A model generated the notes under the pieces. The model did no database searches. It was not told the DNA's origin and worked only from the letters and a program-made list of their open reading frames with translations. DNA of 28,705 nt from a virus, in IMG/VR virus record IMGVR_UViG_3300035698_018724, positions 1 to 28,705 of that record, one strand, 5' to 3'. Below are positions 1 through 7,885 of the stretch, in pieces. How positions within the stretch are numbered: the stretch's first letter is position 1; each line of letters opens with the position of its first letter. A program made the position numbers and the translations under genes.

Positions 1-207
1 TAGCCTCAAGTGCTGCCATGCATCAAACAAGCTCGCGGCGAAGCTGCAAGTAGCCACGAATAACAGCGCTCCATAGCTCCAGGAAATGTCCAGACCGCGA
101 ATGCACTGAAGCAGTACCCAAAACCTATGATAAAATCACGTGGGCTTAGCCACATGCCCACGAAAGACATCAGTGCAGAGAAATGGTCCGAAGAATCCAG
201 CACTGAG
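1..207 (-). other. Frame-broken continuation of the tape measure gene
   Basis: The tape measure frame stops at 208-210, yet no convincing separate gene follows. Reading the minus strand, coding-like peptides continue in shifting frames: one with ELASDAVTQ, then one with SALMSFVGMWLSPRDFIIGFG, then one with ALLFVATCSFAASLFDAWQH. All three join if one G is added at each of the G runs near 229-231, 197-198 and 117-119. I infer either base-loss errors at a contig edge or a decayed gene end. The reconstructed peptide is hydrophobic, as tape measure mid-sections usually are, but this remains a hypothesis. Confidence 0.4.
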
Positions 208-1722
208 TTACAGCGTCTGACGCCAGTTCCCAAGCTTCTGAAAGAAGGCTGTAACAGTCGATATGCTTTCATAGATCAATTCACCTGCAGCGACAAAGGC
301 GTCCTTAAGGGAGACCGCTCCGTCGCTTGTGACTTTTATCTTATCCGCGAATAGCTGGAACAAAACAACGACCGCGGTGACGGCTAGCAGAATAGCTCCA
401 ATTGGATTTGCCAGTAAAGCTGCATTAAGAGCTCGAACTGCTACGCCTGCGGCCGCGGTCGCCCCGGCGAATAGCACCTGGAAGCCGGCCGCAGTACCAA
501 ACTGGCTTGCAGCAGAAAGCGCAACCACGCCCATTATGACAATCTGTTTTCCTACCGCCGTCGAAGCAAGAGCCGCAAGCTTAGCCCAAGTGACATATAG
601 CGCAAGAGCTGTTACCGCTGTGCCTAAAGCGGCAGATATTCCGTCAAGGTTATCAGTGAAGCCTTTCATCAGCGGAACCAGTTTGTCTCCCAATGCGCCT
701 CCAAGCTCAATAGCTTTTGCGGACATTGCAGCTATCAAGCGTTGAGACTGAAACCCGGGTGAATTGACCATTTTGGTAAAGGCCTCTTCAGTAGCTCCCC
801 CTTTGGACTTCATGTCCTCCATAATTACAGACAAATCAGCGCCAGCCTGCCCAGCCAAAGCCATGACAGGCACCAGAGCTTCAACTCCACCGAACATCTC
901 AGCCATAACGTCCGAAGAACCTCCAGTCTTTTCAACCAGGTCTTTCAGGAAGCCTCCGAGGCCTTTGGCTTTTAAGCCTGCAGCATTGAACTCGATGCCA
1001 AGCTTGCTTGCCATCTTTTCAGCTTCGGAGCTAGGCTTGACGATAGCCGCAAGAATTGCTCTCACACCAGTCACTGCTTCTGTTGTTTTTATGCCCCCTT
1101 TTGTCAAAGCCGCAATTGACCCGACAAGCTCATCAAACTGGATGTCTAGCGCTGCAGCTATCGGCGAAACTTTACCGAGCGAAGCAGACAGCTCGCCGAT
1201 ATTGGTTTTACCTGCTTTCATGGCTACGAACAAAGCGTCAGAAACCTGCTCGGCTCCTTCAACCTTATCCCCATAGGCATTAAGCACCGAAGTCAATCCA
1301 TCGGCTGCAGTAGTCAGGTCAGTGACGCCGCCAATAGCCAGTTTGTTTGACTGGGACAAGATGTCTTGTGCCTCAGCGGCTGAAGAGGCGCCCGCTGAGA
1401 TGATTTGATACTGGGCTTTTGCCTGCTCAGCTGGAAAAGACCCGAACGCCTTCGCGTTATCAAGAGCAGAGATTTTGAGCGCGTCCATGCTAAACGTTGC
1501 CGTGTCAACAAGAGTGGAAGTCTCTGCCATTGCATTTTGAAACTGGGTTATCTGTCGGCCAGCAGTGAGGAAAACAGCTCCAACGGAACATCCCAGAAGA
1601 GACTTTTTCAACAGGCCCACCATCGAGTTGCTTTTTTGGCTCGACTTGCCTATGTCTTCCAGGTTCCGCGATACGGTTCTAGACCCACGCTCAGAGACGA
1701 CAATGTTAATTTGTTCAGACAT
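208..1722 (-). CDS. Tail tape measure protein, TP901 core (3' end interrupted)
   Basis: This protein sets tail length and is threaded inside the tail tube during assembly. The 504 residues carry the TP901-type core: a stretch around ETSTLVDTATFSMDALK, the IISAGASSAAEAQDIL segment, GVTDLTTAADGLTSVLNAYG and KTTEAVTGVRAILAAIVKPS. Hydrophobic segments follow from about residue 365 (ALYVTWAKLAAL, NPIGAILLAVTAVVVLFQLF). The ATG at 1722 lies 7 bases after the stop of the gp10-like gene. Tape measures of siphophages are usually longer than 504 residues, and the frame ends abruptly after QKLGNWRQTL with further coding-like sequence in other frames, so this is probably only the N-terminal part. It is the last gene seen of the leftward structural run. 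Confidence 0.9.
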   Translation of the reverse strand: MSEQINIVVSERGSRTVSRNLEDIGKSSQKSNSMVGLLKKSLLGCSVGAVFLTAGRQITQFQNAMAETSTLVDTATFSMDALKISALDNAKAFGSFPAEQAKAQYQIISAGASSAAEAQDILSQSNKLAIGGVTDLTTAADGLTSVLNAYGDKVEGAEQVSDALFVAMKAGKTNIGELSASLGKVSPIAAALDIQFDELVGSIAALTKGGIKTTEAVTGVRAILAAIVKPSSEAEKMASKLGIEFNAAGLKAKGLGGFLKDLVEKTGGSSDVMAEMFGGVEALVPVMALAGQAGADLSVIMEDMKSKGGATEEAFTKMVNSPGFQSQRLIAAMSAKAIELGGALGDKLVPLMKGFTDNLDGISAALGTAVTALALYVTWAKLAALASTAVGKQIVIMGVVALSAASQFGTAAGFQVLFAGATAAAGVAVRALNAALLANPIGAILLAVTAVVVLFQLFADKIKVTSDGAVSLKDAFVAAGELIYESISTVTAFFQKLGNWRQTL

Positions 1723-1729
1723 ATTTTGC

Positions 1730-2140
1730 TCAGCTCAGTAGTTTGGCCCCGTCGATCGCCTTTGTTCCTACCAGGACTGCTATATTCACAAAATCAGCAG
1801 GAGCTTGGACAGAGGAGCCTCGGTTGAGTTCCCCAATATATGGTAGGTTGTTTGTTATATTGATTTCAGTATTTTCGTCACCGTCATAACCCGCGATGAC
1901 CCCCTCATTGCGGCTCATCGCTTCTTGCGCAGACCCGACAGTGAAATTCTCAATTGTGCCGGTGGCTGGTGCATCGAGAGACGCTATCCAGTTTGCCCGC
2001 GCGCCTCCTTTGTCTACTGGAGTGGATAGCACCACCGCAGAGTCTGTAGCCATGGCTACTTTTCTGACAATTTTGTCTGCATTCTGAGAAACCTCTGCTG
2101 CAATTTTCCCAATACGAGTGGAGAATTGTCCTAAGTCCAT
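1730..2140 (-). CDS. HK97 gp10-like tail/neck protein
   Basis: The 136-residue protein has the pattern of the HK97 gp10-like family: an N-terminal helix, then TPVDKGGARANW near residue 40, and a C-terminal block reading NNLPYIGELNRGSSVQAPADFV. In that family the block corresponds to N-LPYI--LN-GSS-QAP--F. These proteins sit at the head-tail or tail terminus in siphophages. The ATG at 2140 overlaps the upstream TGA by one base (TGATG), implying translational coupling. Its place after the tail chaperones, rather than before the tail tube, is unusual. The palindromic 12-mer TAGCCATGGCTA at 2047-2058 lies inside this gene. Confidence 0.75.
   Translation of the reverse strand: MDLGQFSTRIGKIAAEVSQNADKIVRKVAMATDSAVVLSTPVDKGGARANWIASLDAPATGTIENFTVGSAQEAMSRNEGVIAGYDGDENTEINITNNLPYIGELNRGSSVQAPADFVNIAVLVGTKAIDGAKLLS
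2047..2058. repeat. TAGCCATGGCTA palindrome inside a CDS
   Basis: This is one of four exact copies of this 12-bp palindrome in the window (also at 13101, 15937 and 27251), plus a 10-bp core at 20488. Here it encodes part of VAMAT in the gp10-like protein. The copy at 15937 also encodes VAMAT, in an unrelated membrane protein. Whether it is functional here is unknown. Confidence 0.6.
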
Positions 2141-2460
2141 CAGTCTTGTTCCTCTTGCTTTTTCAGCATATAATCACAGTAGGCGCTATCCATTTCGCGG
2201 ATGATGAGAACTAGGTCTTCAAAAGCTCCATCTATAAACTCATGCCTCAGGGCATAAGTCTCAATCGCTGTCCAGGGCACTGGTCCAGGGACTCCGTTCA
2301 TCCCTGCAAAAGCCCGACAAGTGCTCAGATGCTGAAAAGCCTCCCAGTAGACACTAAGGTCTTCTCGGAGGCTTGGCGCATCCTTGATCGCGTCCGGAGG
2401 AGAAACTCCCCTCCGGTACGCTTGCTCAAGAATTTTCTGTTCACCTGGCCCTTGCTCCAA
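2140..2460 (-). CDS. Tail assembly chaperone, frameshift extension (gpT-like)
   Basis: This open frame of 106 residues can only begin at a TTG (2458-2460) with no good SD. It is better read as the C-terminal half of a fusion made by -1 frameshifting from the gene at 2481-2936. After the slippery A AAA AAC at 2490-2484 the -1 frame reads LTEVLQYVLEQGPGEQ and runs straight into this frame, giving a product of about 265 residues. The size, the position before the tape measure and the content (EQAYRRGVSPPDAIKDAPSLRED, then a DLVLIIREMDSAYCDYM helix) fit lambda gpT-type extensions, which bind the tail tube protein while gpG coats the tape measure. Independent translation from the TTG is not excluded. 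Confidence 0.8.
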   Translation of the reverse strand: MEQGPGEQKILEQAYRRGVSPPDAIKDAPSLREDLSVYWEAFQHLSTCRAFAGMNGVPGPVPWTAIETYALRHEFIDGAFEDLVLIIREMDSAYCDYMLKKQEEQD

Positions 2461-2480
2461 AACGTATTGGAGAACCTCAG

Positions 2481-2936
2481 TTAGTTTTTTGCGTCTTCTT
2501 CCGCCATGATTTGTTTGAAGAGCTGAGCGTTCTGGCTCTGCTCCATCAGGTCTCGGGCCATGTCAGGCAAGTCGGTGAAGAACCGAATGACATTTTCCAG
2601 ATTGAATTTAGCGACAGTGCCGTCGCGGTTCTCAATCTTGCCTACGCCATGTGCCTTTGAGCCCCAACCCAAAACGGTAGCTTCTCCGAATGTTTCGATG
2701 CTGAGCTTCTCAGCGAGTTCATCAGGCAGCGTGTTCGTAGCCATTGCTCGCTGATGGGCAAGCGTCTTCTTGCGATACACATCCCGGAACCGGGTGTTTG
2801 CTCCGCCTGCTCGGGCGATGATAAAATAGAACGGGCCATAGTCGATTTTGACCCCGTTGCGTTCCAAATCCTTGTTGGTTTCGAACAGCGCATAAGGGCT
2901 GTCTTTTGCGATCGAGTCGATTACTTTGTCGGCCAT
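2481..2936 (-). CDS. Tail assembly chaperone (gpG-like)
   Basis: The 151-residue protein lies between the tail tube gene and the tape measure, the usual place of the first tail chaperone. It contains DYGPFYFIIARAGGANTRF and a helical C-terminus ending MAEEDAKN. The last three sense codons and stop are GCA AAA AAC TAA, which places a canonical A AAA AAC slippery heptamer directly before the stop. The next frame is a gpT-like extension. The start ATG at 2936 has GGAGAT upstream on the minus strand, just after the terminator hairpin at 2962-2986. That hairpin may lower chaperone expression relative to tail tube protein. Confidence 0.85.
   Translation of the reverse strand: MADKVIDSIAKDSPYALFETNKDLERNGVKIDYGPFYFIIARAGGANTRFRDVYRKKTLAHQRAMATNTLPDELAEKLSIETFGEATVLGWGSKAHGVGKIENRDGTVAKFNLENVIRFFTDLPDMARDLMEQSQNAQLFKQIMAEEDAKN
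2484..2490 (-). promoter_or_regulatory. -1 ribosomal frameshift slippery site A AAA AAC
   Basis: On the minus strand the codons GCA AAA AAC contain the heptamer in the correct zero frame, followed at once by TAA. A slip of -1 gives CTA ACT GAG and continues through 2140. This matches the established G/GT programmed frameshift of tailed-phage chaperones. No strong downstream hairpin was worked out by eye. Confidence 0.85.
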
Positions 2937-2961
2937 TTGTATAAATCTCCATAAATAAGAA

Positions 2962-2986
2962 AGGCTGACCCTATATGGGCCAGCCT
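2962..2986 (-). terminator. Intrinsic terminator after the tail tube gene
   Basis: Read on the minus strand, AGGCTGGCCC, loop ATATA and GGGTCAGCCT form a 10-bp stem with one G-U pair, followed by TTTCTTATTT. It lies 37 bases past the tail tube stop and just before the chaperone SD, so it probably lets tail tube mRNA end here while some readthrough feeds the tail genes. Confidence 0.75.
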
Positions 2987-3023
2987 CTCAATTTTCGGTG
3001 CCGTTAAAGGCAGTGAACAAGCC

Positions 3024-4508
3024 TTATGCTGCGAGAGCAGGCAAGTAGGCAAAGTTCTGAACCAACAGCGTATGGTCCAAAGTGTCGTGTGCAACCGCTT
3101 CGAGGCTCAGTGGAAGCTTGATGGCTTTGTCCTTCTCAATCTTAAGCCGCGCGTCACCGAGCTGCACCAGAGGCAAATCAAACAACCAGCCAACTGCCCG
3201 AGCACTTTCACCTGGGACCGTGACATTTGCCACAAGGGCCTGGTCAAGAGACACATCGGCATTTGCTCGAACCGAAGCAACCGCGTCGGTGGTCGAGAAA
3301 TACGCTTCGACTGAGCCTTCAACCATAAAGTCGCCAAAGGAAAATCCGATGCCTCCAATAGAGCCGATAGCCTTGTTCACTTCAAGGCCATTCTTGATCG
3401 TGAATTCAAGGTCAGACATAAAGCCGACCAGTGCATTGCCTGTTGCATCATCCGTCAAACGCAGCCGGGTGTAATCGGTAGCAGCAGACAACATCGACTG
3501 GCTTGGCAAATCAGGCCGAGTGCCTGATTTCGCTGCACCAGCGAGTTCCTCATCGAGGCCGAGCAAGCTGACATCCATTGCAATCTTGTCAGCTGTTTTC
3601 ACAGAGACTTTCAGCTCGTTTGCACCGCAGCCCGTTACATACTGATAGCTAGACGCATTGATTTTGCGTTCAGCTTGGTACGTACGGAAAACCTGGTCGG
3701 CAGCCAGTGCTTCGTTCTTGATGACATGGCCTGCATAGATACGGATCGTCTTGCCAGAGCCGGTGTCTGTCGTGACATTATCTGGAGCACGGTCACAAAC
3801 CAAAGCGCCTGCGGCGATTGTCTTGATGCGATAAAAGCCGTTGGAAGCTGCAGTAGCAAGCTTGTCGCCAACTGCATCGCCACCAAGCCATACCCACTCA
3901 CCTGGGATAAGACCCTGTGTGGTGAAGTCAATACCTGAAGAGGTGATTGTAGCAACACCACTCGATACTGAAACGCCAATGACACCGGACGCGCCGATAA
4001 AACCGACCTTCGTCAAAGTGGCGGTGGATGGAGGAGACGCGTCGATAGCAAGACCCGAGGCTGTAACGGTAGTGGAGGCCACCGCAGTGACCAGCTTCTC
4101 GCCATTATTCCCTGCGACTGCAAAACCGGTCGCAAAGGCAATCGACCCGGCACCAAACTCGGTACCAACGCCAGAAGGCACAGTGTACAACGTAGCAGAA
4201 ACTGCGGAAGGCGTTGCTTCAGGCTTCTTGCGCCAGTCAGCAAACATAAAGCCTTGCATCAATTCTTTCAGGGACGATGTGGTAAAGTCCTGGTTAAACG
4301 ACGCAGACGCATCCAAATCGGTCACTGCGCCTTTGCGCTTTTGGCGACTTTCAGAAATAGGCCCACGTGACGTGGTTTTAGTTTCAGCACCAAAATCGCC
4401 GTAGCCGTCAGGCGCGTAAGGATGCCAGATAGGCGTGCTCAACGTTTTCGGCGTTCCGATTACTTCTTCTGCAATCCGAAGGTTGGTAGTGTTGCTTTGG
4501 GCGGTCAT
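3024..4508 (-). CDS. Major tail (tube) protein
   Basis: The 494-residue protein has an N-terminal region (PDGYGDFGAETKTTSRGPI, then KRKGAVTDLDASASFNQDF and LKELMQGFMFADWRKKP) that matches the phage tail tube (TTP) family. A middle part rich in Ser, Thr, Ala and Gly (about residues 105-190) may be an inserted Ig-like or variable domain. The C-terminal half (NGLEVNKAIGSIGGIGFSFGDF) returns to tube-like sequence. The product polymerises around the tape measure. The strong SD AAGGAGGA lies upstream of the ATG at 4508, fitting high expression, and an intrinsic terminator follows the gene. It comes after the tail terminator gene with a 13-base gap. Confidence 0.85.
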   Translation of the reverse strand: MTAQSNTTNLRIAEEVIGTPKTLSTPIWHPYAPDGYGDFGAETKTTSRGPISESRQKRKGAVTDLDASASFNQDFTTSSLKELMQGFMFADWRKKPEATPSAVSATLYTVPSGVGTEFGAGSIAFATGFAVAGNNGEKLVTAVASTTVTASGLAIDASPPSTATLTKVGFIGASGVIGVSVSSGVATITSSGIDFTTQGLIPGEWVWLGGDAVGDKLATAASNGFYRIKTIAAGALVCDRAPDNVTTDTGSGKTIRIYAGHVIKNEALAADQVFRTYQAERKINASSYQYVTGCGANELKVSVKTADKIAMDVSLLGLDEELAGAAKSGTRPDLPSQSMLSAATDYTRLRLTDDATGNALVGFMSDLEFTIKNGLEVNKAIGSIGGIGFSFGDFMVEGSVEAYFSTTDAVASVRANADVSLDQALVANVTVPGESARAVGWLFDLPLVQLGDARLKIEKDKAIKLPLSLEAVAHDTLDHTLLVQNFAYLPALAA

Positions 4509-4521
4509 TTACCGTCCTCCT

Positions 4522-4974
4522 TTATTTGATTTCATCATACTCGAAACGGGCCGAAACATTCACCTGAAACCAGGTGTCTTTTGACTTCCCGACTGTTTGC
4601 AACGCCACTCCAAGGAACCGAACTCCACCGGAGGTCGCTTTGCCTTCAAAGGCGTCTGCGGCAACCTTAGCCAGATTGTGAGCACTTTCGAGCCCGCGTT
4701 TGTTTAGCGGCACAAAAACCTGACAAGTCAGTGTTCCAGCCCGATCAAAAATGCGATTGCCCTCACTGCCCAACGATTTTTGTTTTCCCTCTGCGAACTT
4801 GAGGTCAAAACGTTGCCATGGCTCATTTCCTGCATCCAGCTTTATATCAGAGGGACTATTAGGCCATTCAATGCCTGGTACTATTCCGTCGTTAACTGCC
4901 GCCGAATTTGCTTGCCAGTATGTATTGAGCTGAGCACAAATTTCATCGTACGCTTCATTGTAAGTTAGAGCCAT
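4522..4974 (-). CDS. Tail terminator-like protein
   Basis: This 150-residue protein starts MALTYNEAYDEICAQLNTYW and has an acidic-aromatic middle section (NEPWQRFDLKF) and a C-terminus with TWFQVNVSARFEYDE. The size, the pattern and the position just before the tail tube gene fit the siphophage tail terminator family, which caps the tube at the head-proximal end. Its ATG lies one base after the stop of the upstream neck gene and has no clear SD, so translational coupling is likely. Assignment rests on order and sequence pattern, not on a decisive motif. Confidence 0.7.
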   Translation of the reverse strand: MALTYNEAYDEICAQLNTYWQANSAAVNDGIVPGIEWPNSPSDIKLDAGNEPWQRFDLKFAEGKQKSLGSEGNRIFDRAGTLTCQVFVPLNKRGLESAHNLAKVAADAFEGKATSGGVRFLGVALQTVGKSKDTWFQVNVSARFEYDEIK

Positions 4975-4975
4975 A

Positions 4976-5362
4976 TCAAGAAGCCTTCAGGTGCAGTGTG
5001 TATAGGAGACTGGTATCACCAGGAGATAGATCGTCGACCTGGACCAGGATATAGCGGCTGTTTTTTGTTTCCAGGATGTCTCCTACAACGGGAGCGGAGC
5101 CAAGCTGGCTAGCTGCTATGAAAGCTACTGCTGAAGCTTCTGAGGCTACCTCAACCGTATCAGCTACAACTGATGCATCGAAGACCACGTGTGGAATGCT
5201 CGAAGCCACGACCGGGTCTTCAGTTGGGTCTGCATCAGTAGGCCTCCAGGGTGTTAGCGACCCTGCAACATTGTCAGAAGACGGCCGACGAATAACTCCG
5301 TCTGACCGTCCCTTGCTGGCAATAAGGCGCTTAGCAAGCGCCGCGTTTTTTGCATAGGTCAT
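4976..5362 (-). CDS. Head closure / neck protein
   Basis: The 128-residue protein begins with a basic helix (AKNAALAKRLIASKGR), followed by VIRRPSSDN and TPWRPTDADP, then a beta-rich half ending GDILETKNSRYILVQVDDLSPGD and a final YTLHLKAS. This is the common pattern of small head-closure proteins that carry an N-terminal KxGR and a late P-x-GD turn. The ATG follows the upstream TAA directly. It sits between the DnaT-like connector and the tail terminator, as expected for a neck component. Confidence 0.65.
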   Translation of the reverse strand: MTYAKNAALAKRLIASKGRSDGVIRRPSSDNVAGSLTPWRPTDADPTEDPVVASSIPHVVFDASVVADTVEVASEASAVAFIAASQLGSAPVVGDILETKNSRYILVQVDDLSPGDTSLLYTLHLKAS

Positions 5363-5917
5363 TTAGCTGCCTCTCGCCATTTGAGTGCTAGCTAGACCGC
5401 CTCCTCCTGTGTCGGCAATCAAGCCTGCCCTTTTGAGCATGTTGTCAGGCACTGGATAAACTGGGCTATTGACAAAGGCTCCATCAGTGTATGTCACCTT
5501 GTCGGTGATTGGGCCAATTGTCTCTTCTTTGGATTTTATTGTCTGGCCAGTGCCATCCCGTTCTGGGTCAGCGAACAAGTCCGAGCTGAGAGCTCGGAAC
5601 GCATATTCGATGCAGACATTTTTGATAATGGTTGGAACGCCCTCGACGCTATCACCGCGGGCATTGTAAATATTATTGCGGGGAAACTGAGTGGCCTGAC
5701 CTTCTTCGACCTGGTAGCCGGCATAATCCCATCGGCTATCCATGTAGTCAGTGGCTGAAATTATAGCAGCCAAAATCTTTTCATCGTCACTGCCGGACAA
5801 AGTGTCGTAGTCCTTTAGCCGGTTGTCACAATAGGCTTTGAACTCGACAAGAGTGGGATAGGCATTGGCCGTGGCTTCAGTGCCAAGGTCATTCTGAACT
5901 GTAAGCGTGATAGCCAT
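5363..5917 (-). CDS. Head-tail connector, DnaT-like domain
   Basis: The 184-residue protein has the signature of the phage family annotated as putative DnaT-like ssDNA-binding proteins: ANAYPTLVEFKAYCDNRL, a helix with EKILAAIISATDYMDSRW, QFPRNNIYNARGDSVEGVP and IKNVCIEYAFRALSSDL. Despite the name, in structural operons these occupy the head-tail adaptor position, where the gene lies here (after the capsid, before the neck protein). A start ATG at 5917 has AAGGGAT upstream. The C-terminus is Gly-rich (DTGGGGLAS). A function in replication is unlikely in this context. Confidence 0.7.
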   Translation of the reverse strand: MAITLTVQNDLGTEATANAYPTLVEFKAYCDNRLKDYDTLSGSDDEKILAAIISATDYMDSRWDYAGYQVEEGQATQFPRNNIYNARGDSVEGVPTIIKNVCIEYAFRALSSDLFADPERDGTGQTIKSKEETIGPITDKVTYTDGAFVNSPVYPVPDNMLKRAGLIADTGGGGLASTQMARGS

Positions 5918-5939
5918 TGCCTATCCCTTCTTTTTTGGT

Positions 5940-6590
5940 TTAGTCGTCGAGCGGGTCAGAAGCAGCCAGTTTGGTTGCTTCTTCACGGGTCAGTTTTGGA
6001 GCCAGACGTTTGATGTCTGCCCTGCTGACTTCGTCATTTTCTGCAGATACCCGAACAGCTTCAACCGAAGGCAAGCCTGTCGACGTCCACTGCTCGTCAT
6101 TTTTCGGATCGAGCTTTGTCAGCGCGGTGCGGATGGCTCCGTCGATCGCCCGAGGCGACTTAACCGGCGCAGTTTGGGCCAAACGTGGTTCCACAACTGG
6201 TTCAGCATTTGCCTCAGATGCCGTTCCTGCAGCATCAGTGTTAGCATCATCGCCAGCATCAGTTGTCTCCGCTTCAATTTCCGCAGTCGCTTGGTCAGCA
6301 ATTTCTTCTGCTGTCAGCTGGACTGGGATTTCTTTTTCGTTGATCGAAGTTGTGGCTTCGTTGATAGGAGTACCCGCTTCGAAGGCTTCACGAGCAGCTT
6401 CCAGCTCCAGGCTACCTTTCAAAAATGCTTGATATGACTTGCGCAGGTAAATACCCTTACGCATAATGTCTTGCTCCGAGGGGACGACACCATTCACTGG
6501 ACCGACAACCATTTCGCCATCGATGAATTGGTTGCCGCCTAGTTTAATCGTCTTCCCTGCATGAGGGCCGACAAGGACGAAAGTATACAT
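5940..6590 (-). CDS. Phage structural-region protein with LDP-WT-GLP domain
   Basis: The 216-residue protein has an N-terminal beta-rich part (YTFVLVGPHAGKTIKLGGNQ), a long linker rich in Ala, Glu and Thr (about residues 70-135), and a C-terminal helical module starting LDPKNDEQWTSTGLPSVEAV and running on to RADIKRLAPKLTREE. That C-terminal pattern (LDP-ND--WT--GLP-V-AV, then a two-helix tail) recurs in phage proteins encoded near capsid genes, and I know no proven function for it. The SD AGGAGA lies 9 bases before the ATG at 6590. It follows the capsid gene and its terminator. It could be a minor head or decoration component. Confidence 0.6.
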   Translation of the reverse strand: MYTFVLVGPHAGKTIKLGGNQFIDGEMVVGPVNGVVPSEQDIMRKGIYLRKSYQAFLKGSLELEAAREAFEAGTPINEATTSINEKEIPVQLTAEEIADQATAEIEAETTDAGDDANTDAAGTASEANAEPVVEPRLAQTAPVKSPRAIDGAIRTALTKLDPKNDEQWTSTGLPSVEAVRVSAENDEVSRADIKRLAPKLTREEATKLAASDPLDD

Positions 6591-6660
6591 GAAAATATTC
6601 TCCTTAAGGTTGGAAGCTTCTCAATGCCTCAACCTCAACCGGTTTGGAGCCGTCACAATG

Positions 6661-6695
6661 TAAAAAGCCAGCCAGGTGGGGTTTCCTGGCTGGCT
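6661..6695 (-). terminator. Intrinsic terminator after the major capsid gene
   Basis: Read on the minus strand, AGCCAGCCAGG, an 8-base loop and CCTGGCTGGCT form a perfect 11-bp stem followed by a run of T (TTTTTA). It stands 31 bases past the capsid stop, which would keep most capsid mRNA separate from the downstream connector genes. Confidence 0.85.
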
Positions 6696-6726
6696 CTCTA
6701 ATCGCTCGGGGGAGACAGTTCCGAGC

Positions 6727-7641
6727 TTAACTGATGCCTTGCACCATGGCAATGCCTTTTTCTGAGAACAAGGCCAAACCGACATACCACTTGACGCGGG
6801 TGATGGTTTCATCCTTGGTTTCCGAAATACCGACGTCCTCGATAACCAGGCCAGATGCTTGCTCTGCGGTCAAGCCGGCAATACCGACTTTCTGAGAACC
6901 GTCATCAAAGCAACCTGCAAACATGGTAGTCAGCGCAGTACCTGTGCCCTGGGTCTGATCGATAGGCACATAGTCATTGCGGAAAATAGGCACGCCGGAA
7001 TAAGCAATCACCGTCTTGCCAGAAGGCAATTCGTAAACATCGTCTGCAGTCACACCGCCGAGGCCGCGAACAAGCGTCTTGTACTTACGAATGGTGCGAG
7101 CATGGCACATGAAGAAATCGACTTCACCATCTTTCGCAACAACGATGTCAAGCAATTCATCCATGCGCTCGAAGGTCAACGCTTCGCCATTGGTCGCAGA
7201 AGCCAAAGTCTGGCCTGCAGGACAAAGGTCAGTAATGCCTTCAACTGTATCAGACGAGCCATCGCCTGTGACAAAGCTCTGAGCAAACTGCCGGCCAGCT
7301 GATTTCGCTTTGGACGCAATCTGCGTCGCCTGCTGGTCAGTGAAATTCGACCGAGTGGCCTGGATGAGCCCGTTGACTTCAGCGTCACCGATAATCGTGG
7401 TCAGATCGGAATTGACCTTGGTGAACGTTGCAGCCGCTTTGGCGGTGATGGTATCACCGACGCCAGCATACTGGACCGTGCCGAGAACGTTTTCGCGGTT
7501 ATAAGCAAGCGAGTTGCCGCTGATGCCTTGAAATGGGAGCATTTCATACACCTGGTTGACCGTGATGACGTTCGCAATAACGCCGGCAATAAGCATGTCC
7601 TGAGATAGCTTGGCCGACTCCGTGAGGGTAACTGAAGCCAT
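6727..7641 (-). CDS. Major capsid protein, HK97-fold
   Basis: The 304-residue protein (MASVTLTESAKLSQDMLI) shows features of small HK97-fold coat proteins made without an N-terminal delta domain: VNQVYEMLPFQGISGNSLAYNRE near residues 30-52, QATRSNFTDQQATQIASK, FVTGDGS (the usual FxxGDG-type motif), and a C-terminal half with VDFFMCHARTIRKYK and DETITRVKWYVGLALFSEKG. A strong SD (AAGGAG) precedes the ATG at 7641 and a perfect terminator follows. It is normally next to the scaffold gene, but here a plus-strand gene separates the two. Confidence 0.9.
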   Translation of the reverse strand: MASVTLTESAKLSQDMLIAGVIANVITVNQVYEMLPFQGISGNSLAYNRENVLGTVQYAGVGDTITAKAAATFTKVNSDLTTIIGDAEVNGLIQATRSNFTDQQATQIASKAKSAGRQFAQSFVTGDGSSDTVEGITDLCPAGQTLASATNGEALTFERMDELLDIVVAKDGEVDFFMCHARTIRKYKTLVRGLGGVTADDVYELPSGKTVIAYSGVPIFRNDYVPIDQTQGTGTALTTMFAGCFDDGSQKVGIAGLTAEQASGLVIEDVGISETKDETITRVKWYVGLALFSEKGIAMVQGIS

Positions 7642-7801
7642 TGAGCTTCTCCTTTCGAGTGGAATAATTTCCGTGGATGTGGGATGTCCGACCTTTTAGC
7701 GTCTCGCGTAAAAGTCGTTCTGTGGAACGTGGCTCGAGCATCTCACTGTAACCGCGTCGTCTTGAGCGGTATGACGCAAAGGCCTGCGAAGCGGAGCCAG
7801 C

Positions 7802-7824
7802 AATAAAAATGAACTATTTTTATT
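7802..7824. repeat. AT-rich inverted repeat before the moron promoter
   Basis: AATAAAAAT, 5-base spacer, ATTTTTATT. It directly precedes a TTTATTTAGGG block that is also found before the promoter at 27282. It takes the place that the TAGCCATGGCTA palindrome has at three other promoters of this family, so it may be an alternative operator or an UP-like element. Confidence 0.4.
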
Positions 7825-7831
7825 TAGGGGG

Positions 7832-7860
7832 TTTACAAGCTTGCATGTTGGATGTAAAAG
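7832..7860 (+). promoter_or_regulatory. Promoter of the 7886 gene (TTTACA family)
   Basis: The -35 box TTTACA (7832-7837), a 17-base spacer and a weak -10 TAAAAG (7855-7860) precede the start codon by 25 bases. The context TTTACAAGCTTGCAT is nearly repeated at 27282, and TTTACAAGC also occurs at 20511 and, on the minus strand, at 18180. Function as a sigma70-like promoter is inferred from spacing and recurrence. Confidence 0.65.
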
Positions 7861-7885
7861 GGTCACATCAACAAGGAGACAAACA

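Noticed and set aside
764-1276. 170-residue plus-strand frame opposite to the tape measure gene
   Set aside because: It is a low-complexity Ser/Ala/Pro shadow of the tape measure codons, without an SD.
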